Shown here: piece after piece, positions 60,135 through 64,000 of the stretch
Numbering within the stretch: position 1 is the first letter of the stretch
Layout: each line of letters begins with the position of its first letter
NCBI RefSeq assembly: GCF_009931695.1
Contig: NZ_CP048000.1
Coordinates: forward strand, 1,205,001-1,269,000
DNA from: Anaerocolumna sedimenticola
GTDB lineage: Bacteria > Bacillota > Clostridia > Lachnospirales > Lachnospiraceae
Direction of reading: 5' to 3'
DNA: 64,000 nucleotides
Translations under genes and position numbers: made by a program
The notes under the pieces: generated by a model
The model's input: only the letters and a program-made list of their open reading frames with translations
Told to the model about the DNA's origin: nothing
The model's database searches: none

Positions 60135-60694
60135 ATGATTATTTATTTAGCATTATTAAGAGGTATTAACGTAGGCGGAAAAAATATTATTAAGATGGCA
60201 GATTTGAAACGAGTATTTGAAGCAATTGGGCTTTGTGATGTAAAAACATATATTCAAAGCGGAAATGTTCTATTTAAATCAGATGAAAAGGAGGAAGTCC
60301 TGTCAGATAAAATTGAACATGAGATAGAGGCGGTTTTCGGAATTCCTGCTAAAGTTATTCTAAGGACATCTAAAGAGTTTAAGCAAATTATTTTGAATTG
60401 CCCCTTCTCCCAGGATGAAATAGCAGAAGCAGAGAACTTATCCGAAGCAGAGAGTCTCTATGTTGCACTTTTGGCACGTACCCCTTAAAAGAAAATACCG
60501 GGTGTTTAGATGCTTACAGAAGTGAAAGTGATAAATATTATATTGCAGGCAGAGAGATATACCTATTATTCCAAAACAGTATTCGGAATTCAAAACTTGC
60601 TAATAATCTTCATAGACTGGATGTGCCGGCAACTGTACGTAATTGGAAAACATTAAGTAAACTTGCTGAATTAACAAAAACCATGGAAGTTTGA
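60135..60694 (+). CDS. DUF1697 family protein, frameshifted
   Basis: A small alpha/beta protein of unknown function. The first frame gives IIYLALLRGINVGGKNIIKM, TYIQSGNVLFKSDEKEE and SLYVALLARTP before a stop at 60488. The C-terminus lies in the neighbouring frame: YIAGREIYLLFQNSIRNSKL and DVPATVRNWKTLSKLAEL, ending with TGA 60692-60694. One extra C in CCCC (60481-60484) restores a continuous frame of about 186 aa. The start at 60135 has GGAGAG 8 bp upstream. An ATG at 60081 in the same frame lies inside the hairpin and is not credible. Confidence 0.8.
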
Positions 60695-60895
60695 GATGTA
60701 ATCAACAGTAATCTCCTAGTGAAATCATAATATATAAACTTTATAAGCCTTAATAAGTCCGGAACTTATTTGATAAAATTTTTTTAAACATTATAATTAT
60801 TGAACATTTCATTCATAATAACTATGATTCGTATAAAATAAACAGCTTGGTTAGTAAATGATTCAGGTAATTAAAATTGTAAACGAGGTAATAAT

Positions 60896-61891
60896 ATGCG
60901 TCCGGATAAAATATATTTTGAACCCGAGGTTTTAAATTTTCCCCTCGGTAAACAGCTTAAAGAACAATTGAAAGATATAGAATGGAACCCAATTGAAAAT
61001 CATAACAATATTGAGGAATTAAGAAAAAAAGAAAATGCGGAATTTGCTAAAATGAAGCAATTGCTCATAATAGGCATACGTAAGACACATAAGTATACGG
61101 AAAATTATAAAGTTTCGGATTATCTGATACCCTACACTTCTTCAGGATGTACCGCAATGTGCCTGTATTGTTATCTGGTTTGTAACTATAATAAATGCTC
61201 TTATTTAAGGCTTTTTGTAAACCGGGAACAGATGCTGGACAGGTTGATCCGTTTCTCCAATAAAAGCGAAAAGGAACTTACCTTTGAAATCGGCAGTAAC
61301 AGTGATCTTGTACTGGAAAATACCATTACCGGAAACCTGCCTTGGACTATAGAAAATTTCCTAAAAAATAAAAAGGGAAAGTTAACCTTTCCAACAAAAT
61401 TTAATATGGTGGAACCTTTACTTCCTCTTTCCCATCAGGGGCGGGTTATTTTTCGAATGTCGGTGAATCCCCAATATATTATAAGTAATGCAGAAGTTGG
61501 CACCGCATCCTTAAAACATCGCATAGAAGCTATTAATAAAATGGCGGAAGCCGATTATAAAGTAGGTATATTGATTGCCCCTGTCATTCTGTTAGACAAC
61601 TGGAAAGAGTTATATCTGGAACTGTTAGACCAATTAAAAGACGGGTTATCCGAGAAAATGCAGAAGCAGATGTTTATAGAAATTATTTTTATGACATATA
61701 GTTTTATTCATAGAAAGATAAATAATGAAGCCTTTCCGGAAGCAATGGAATTATATGATAAAGAGCGTATGAAAGGCAGAGGTATGGGTAAATATTGTTA
61801 TAAAACAGAATGCAGGGATGAAGGGGAAGAGTGGCTTTTGAACGAGATTGACAGAAGATTTGGAAAAGATAAAATATTGTATTTTAGTTAA
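60896..61891 (+). CDS. spore photoproduct lyase-like radical SAM protein lacking the hydrogen-donor cysteine
   Basis: A 331-aa SplB relative. The N-terminal DKIYFEPEVLNFPLGKQLKE and LLIIGIRKTHKY match the lyase. The radical-SAM cluster motif CxxxCxxC is at Cys85, Cys89 and Cys92 (GCTAMCLYCYL). RVIFRMSVNPQYIISNAEVG and GMGKYCYK near the end are also shared. In Bacillus SplB the hydrogen donor Cys141 lies in FEASCTSDIV; here the same segment is FEIGSNSDLV with Ser134. The protein may have lost or changed the thymine-dimer repair reaction. It is monogenic with a terminator after it. Confidence 0.85.
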   Translation: MRPDKIYFEPEVLNFPLGKQLKEQLKDIEWNPIENHNNIEELRKKENAEFAKMKQLLIIGIRKTHKYTENYKVSDYLIPYTSSGCTAMCLYCYLVCNYNKCSYLRLFVNREQMLDRLIRFSNKSEKELTFEIGSNSDLVLENTITGNLPWTIENFLKNKKGKLTFPTKFNMVEPLLPLSHQGRVIFRMSVNPQYIISNAEVGTASLKHRIEAINKMAEADYKVGILIAPVILLDNWKELYLELLDQLKDGLSEKMQKQMFIEIIFMTYSFIHRKINNEAFPEAMELYDKERMKGRGMGKYCYKTECRDEGEEWLLNEIDRRFGKDKILYFS

Positions 61892-61915
61892 AATTAATAG
61901 TTAATTAGAAAATAC

Positions 61916-62007
61916 AAGAGGGGCTGTTGCATAATAAACTTATCGAGATTGGGCCTGGAATTTCTCCCAAGGAAGATAAATTTTGAATTTGCAACAGTCT
62001 CTTTCTT
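61916..62007. terminator. bidirectional terminator between the SplB-like and FMN-reductase genes
   Basis: AAGAGGGGCTGTTGCA (61916-61931) faces TGCAACAGTCTCTTTCTT (61990-62007). A roughly 58-nt loop contains a smaller stem. It sits between convergent genes. Confidence 0.7.
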
Positions 62008-62055
62008 GTAAGTCTTATCAAACCCCTCTATTGCAGGAGTACACATGGATTAAAG

Positions 62056-62679
62056 TTAGCGAATGAAATTTGTAGCTACTCTTTCTTCTCTTTCAGGGAG
62101 TGAAATTCCGGCTTCTTTACCGGCTTTGATACATTTTAAAAGCCAAGCCATATTCTTGCCTATGGTTCTCATAGTCTGCATACCCTCTAAATCTTTCTTA
62201 ACCTCTTCCGGTGTATTGCCGTGAACCATATTCCAGTATTGAGAGGAAACCACAGGCATACTGGAGATTGTTAAATATTTATTCAGTTGTTCAAAAGCAG
62301 CAGTGGAACCGCCGCGGCGGCAGCTGACAATCACTGCACCGGGTTTGTACTGGTAACCGTCTCCGGCATAAAAAAATCGGTCTAAGAAGGAAGTCATCTG
62401 TCCGGAAGCTGCGGCATAATGAACCGGTGACCCAAAGATAAAGCCATCTGCTTCTTTTGCTTTTTCTAATGCTATATTTACGGTGTCGTCATTGTAAATA
62501 CATTTACCGGAACCGTCATAACAACCACCGCAGGCCATACAGCCCCTGATCGGTTTATTTCCGATATGAAAAATTTCTGTTTCGATGTTCTCTTTCTCTA
62601 ATTCCTTTACAATTTCCTGTAAAGCAGTATAAGTACATCCGTGAATTTTAGGACTTCCATTGATAAGTAAAACTTTCAT
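62056..62679 (-). CDS. NADPH-dependent FMN reductase / iron-sulfur flavoprotein-like
   Basis: A 207-aa flavodoxin-fold protein. The FMN phosphate loop is LINGSPKIHGCTYTALQEIV. GCMACGGCYDGSGKC (near residues 47-61) supplies four cysteines in a compact pattern seen in iron-sulfur flavoproteins of anaerobes. FGSPVHYAAASGQMTSFLDR is the second flavin contact. It could accept electrons from ferredoxin or NAD(P)H; the partner is unknown. The R3 leader element lies directly upstream. Confidence 0.88.
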   Translation of the reverse strand: MKVLLINGSPKIHGCTYTALQEIVKELEKENIETEIFHIGNKPIRGCMACGGCYDGSGKCIYNDDTVNIALEKAKEADGFIFGSPVHYAAASGQMTSFLDRFFYAGDGYQYKPGAVIVSCRRGGSTAAFEQLNKYLTISSMPVVSSQYWNMVHGNTPEEVKKDLEGMQTMRTIGKNMAWLLKCIKAGKEAGISLPEREERVATNFIR

Positions 62680-62690
62680 ATTTACACCTA

Positions 62691-62784
62691 TTGCATATCA
62701 CAGGCCTGCCTGAGATATAGCCACAATATAAAAATGTGAAAGAATTCATATGTGGCATCCTTTCTTTTTAAAATTTTCTTTCAC
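62691..62784 (-). repeat. R3 leader element, copy upstream of the FMN-reductase gene
   Basis: On the minus strand GTGAAAGAAAATTTT, AAAGAAAGGATGCCACATAT, GAATTCTTTCAC, ATTGTGGCTATATC, CAGGCAGGCCTGTGATATG and ATAGGTGTAAAT run into the start codon. GTGAAAGAA pairs with TTCTTTCAC, GCCACA with TGTGGC, and CAGGC with GCCTG. The ribosome-binding site (AGGTG) is at its 3' edge. The rest of the gap to 62998 has no visible gene. Confidence 0.65.
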
Positions 62785-62998
62785 TTTTACCTTAAACCCG
62801 ACGTTTTAATTTTTACGCAAATGAAGTTTGCCGGGAATTATGCGGGTTTAAAATTTTTTAGGTTGAAAACGTGCAGCATCCTAAGTAAATAAAATTGATC
62901 ATTTTTATTAACAGTATAAAACATAAATATAAAAAAGGGAAGAACTTACTATTTGGTGCCATACTATAGAAAAGGTAAGTGTAAGGTTAAATAAAAGA

Positions 62999-63027
62999 TT
63001 GAATAAACAGACTTTACCATGTAAAAT
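62999..63027 (+). promoter_or_regulatory. promoter of the decarboxylase gene
   Basis: TTGAAT (62999-63004), a 17-bp spacer and TAAAAT (63022-63027), 85 bp before the decarboxylase. Between them AAGGAGG (63041-63047) precedes a mini-ORF starting GTG 63057 (MVNKTIKSTE, then stop at 63089). Confidence 0.5.
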
Positions 63028-63112
63028 AAAAATAGTTCTTAAGGAGGAGCTTTGGAGTGGTTAATAAAACCATAAAAAGTACCGAATAATAAAGAAAGGC
63101 AAGTCATTGCAT

Positions 63113-64000
63113 ATGAATTTATACGATAAATTATTAGAATACAGTGAGTCGGATTACTATCCCATGCATATGCCCGGACATAAAAGAAATAAGGAACTTC
63201 TTACCATGGTCAATCCATATTCCATCGATATTACTGAGATTGAGGGTTTTGATAATCTGCACCAAACTGAGGGAATCCTCTTAAAAGGAATGGAGCGGGC
63301 GGCTGCTCTTTATAACTCCCGGTTTACCGGTTATCTGGTAGGCGGCAGTACGGCTGGAATATTAACCGGTATATCAGCCTGCACACAGAAAGGCGATAAG
63401 ATTTTGGTGGCGAGAAACTCCCATAAGTCGGTATATCATGGGATTTATTTAAATGAATTGGAACCGATTTATATTTATCCACAGACAGAGCCCCAATTTG
63501 GGATCAGTGGTGGAATTCTTCCTGAAAAAATAGAAGAGATGTTGATAAAACATCCGGATATTAAGCTGGTAGTTTTGACTTCACCTACTTATGAAGGAAT
63601 ACTATCGGATATAAAATCGATAGCAGAAATAACGCATAAATACGGTGTGCCTCTTATGGTGGACGAAGCCCATGGAGCTCATTTAGGCTTCCATCCCGGA
63701 TTTCCCCAAGGTTCCGTCGGACTGGGGGCTGATATAGTTATCCACAGCATTCATAAAACATTGCCCGCCTTTACTCAGTCTGCATTAATCCATGTTAACA
63801 GTAATCTGGTAAATATTGAAGAAATCAAAAGATACCTTGCTATATTTCAGAGTTCCAGTCCATCCTATCTATTAATGGCTGGAATTGAACAATGTATCAC
63901 TTTACTTGAGGAAAAAAGGGAAGAATTGTTTGAAGAATATTATAATCAGCTTGCCCTATTTTATGATCGTATGACAGGATTGAAATATATGAGAATACTA
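63113..64000 (+). CDS. Orn/Lys/Arg decarboxylase family protein, cut by the window end
   Basis: The first 296 residues of a PLP-dependent fold-I amino-acid decarboxylase; the 3' end lies outside the window. It starts MNLYDKLLEYSESDYYPMHM followed by PGHKR, the family's N-terminal signature. YLVGGSTAGILTGISACTQK, MVDEAHGAHLGFHP (PLP-ring Asp and His) and the Schiff-base lysine in IHSIHKTLPAFTQS are present. This is the short class found near tmk-holB in Clostridia. Arginine or lysine specificity is undecided. Its own ribosome-binding site (AGAAAGG) is 14 bp from the ATG, rather distant. Confidence 0.92.
   Translation, partial: MNLYDKLLEYSESDYYPMHMPGHKRNKELLTMVNPYSIDITEIEGFDNLHQTEGILLKGMERAAALYNSRFTGYLVGGSTAGILTGISACTQKGDKILVARNSHKSVYHGIYLNELEPIYIYPQTEPQFGISGGILPEKIEEMLIKHPDIKLVVLTSPTYEGILSDIKSIAEITHKYGVPLMVDEAHGAHLGFHPGFPQGSVGLGADIVIHSIHKTLPAFTQSALIHVNSNLVNIEEIKRYLAIFQSSSPSYLLMAGIEQCITLLEEKREELFEEYYNQLALFYDRMTGLKYMRIL

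Overview
The window looks like the replication-origin region of a low-GC, spore-forming, anaerobic Firmicute, most likely a member of the Lachnospiraceae (Clostridia cluster XIVa; Lachnoclostridium, Anaerocolumna or Herbinix-like). The reasons are the AT-rich intergenic DNA, the canonical origin gene order, a DUF3881 gene, a fermentative adhE, a two-subunit oxygen-labile fumarase, a V-type ATPase, and sporulation-linked genes (a DacF-like carboxypeptidase and a spore photoproduct lyase relative). No tool was run; everything rests on reading the sequence and on recall of protein families.

Layout. 1-2.3 kb: tRNA-Ser and a two-subunit fumarase. 2.3-11.2 kb, minus strand: dnaA-dnaN-yaaA-recF-gyrB-gyrA. 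11.2-11.5 kb: oriC, centred on a perfect 20-bp inverted repeat carrying two DnaA boxes. 12.6-25.6 kb, plus strand: rpmH-rnpA-yidD-yidC-jag-mnmE-mnmG-rsmG, then a GNAT enzyme, a DegS/DegU-like two-component pair and parA-parB with two perfect parS sites. 25.6-29.7 kb: a minisatellite, an internally deleted IS256-family element, and adhE with a promoter and a Rex-like operator. 29.7-34.1 kb: HD-GYP protein, DUF3881 protein, tRNA-Arg, a 277-bp foldback element, a 6S-like RNA candidate and dacF. 34.4-40 kb: araR-araB-araA-araD with two AraR-like operators. 40-48.9 kb: V-type ATPase operon. 49.5-55.4 kb: trmB, a 46-aa ORF, trxA, tRNA-Lys and a restriction-modification pair whose methyltransferase fuses an m5C domain to an amino-methyltransferase (N6-A type) domain. 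55.6-64 kb: Nudix, GNAT, DUF89, IlvD/Edd dehydratase, DUF1697, SplB-like, FMN-reductase-like genes, and the start of an Orn/Lys/Arg decarboxylase cut by the window end.

Main points of interest. (1) The m5C/amino-MTase fusion with its HNH partner. (2) Three dispersed non-coding families: R1, a foldback element with GAGTGTCAAAAGCC-type ends, about eight copies; R2, a palindromic element of about 150 bp, two copies; R3, a leader of about 100 bp ending just before the start codons of three unrelated genes (mnmE, the V-ATPase operon, an FMN-reductase gene). (3) Four genes (rsmG, araB, the V-ATPase subunit I gene, the DUF1697 gene) are each broken by one missing G or C in a homopolymer run, which points to assembly or base-calling error as much as to real mutation. 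(4) The SplB-like protein lacks the cysteine that donates hydrogen in spore photoproduct lyase.

How the genes work together: the centre is housekeeping (replication initiation, segregation, ribosome and membrane-protein biogenesis, tRNA modification). The flanks add redox-controlled fermentation, arabinose entry into the pentose phosphate pathway, ion-pumping ATPase activity and DNA defence.
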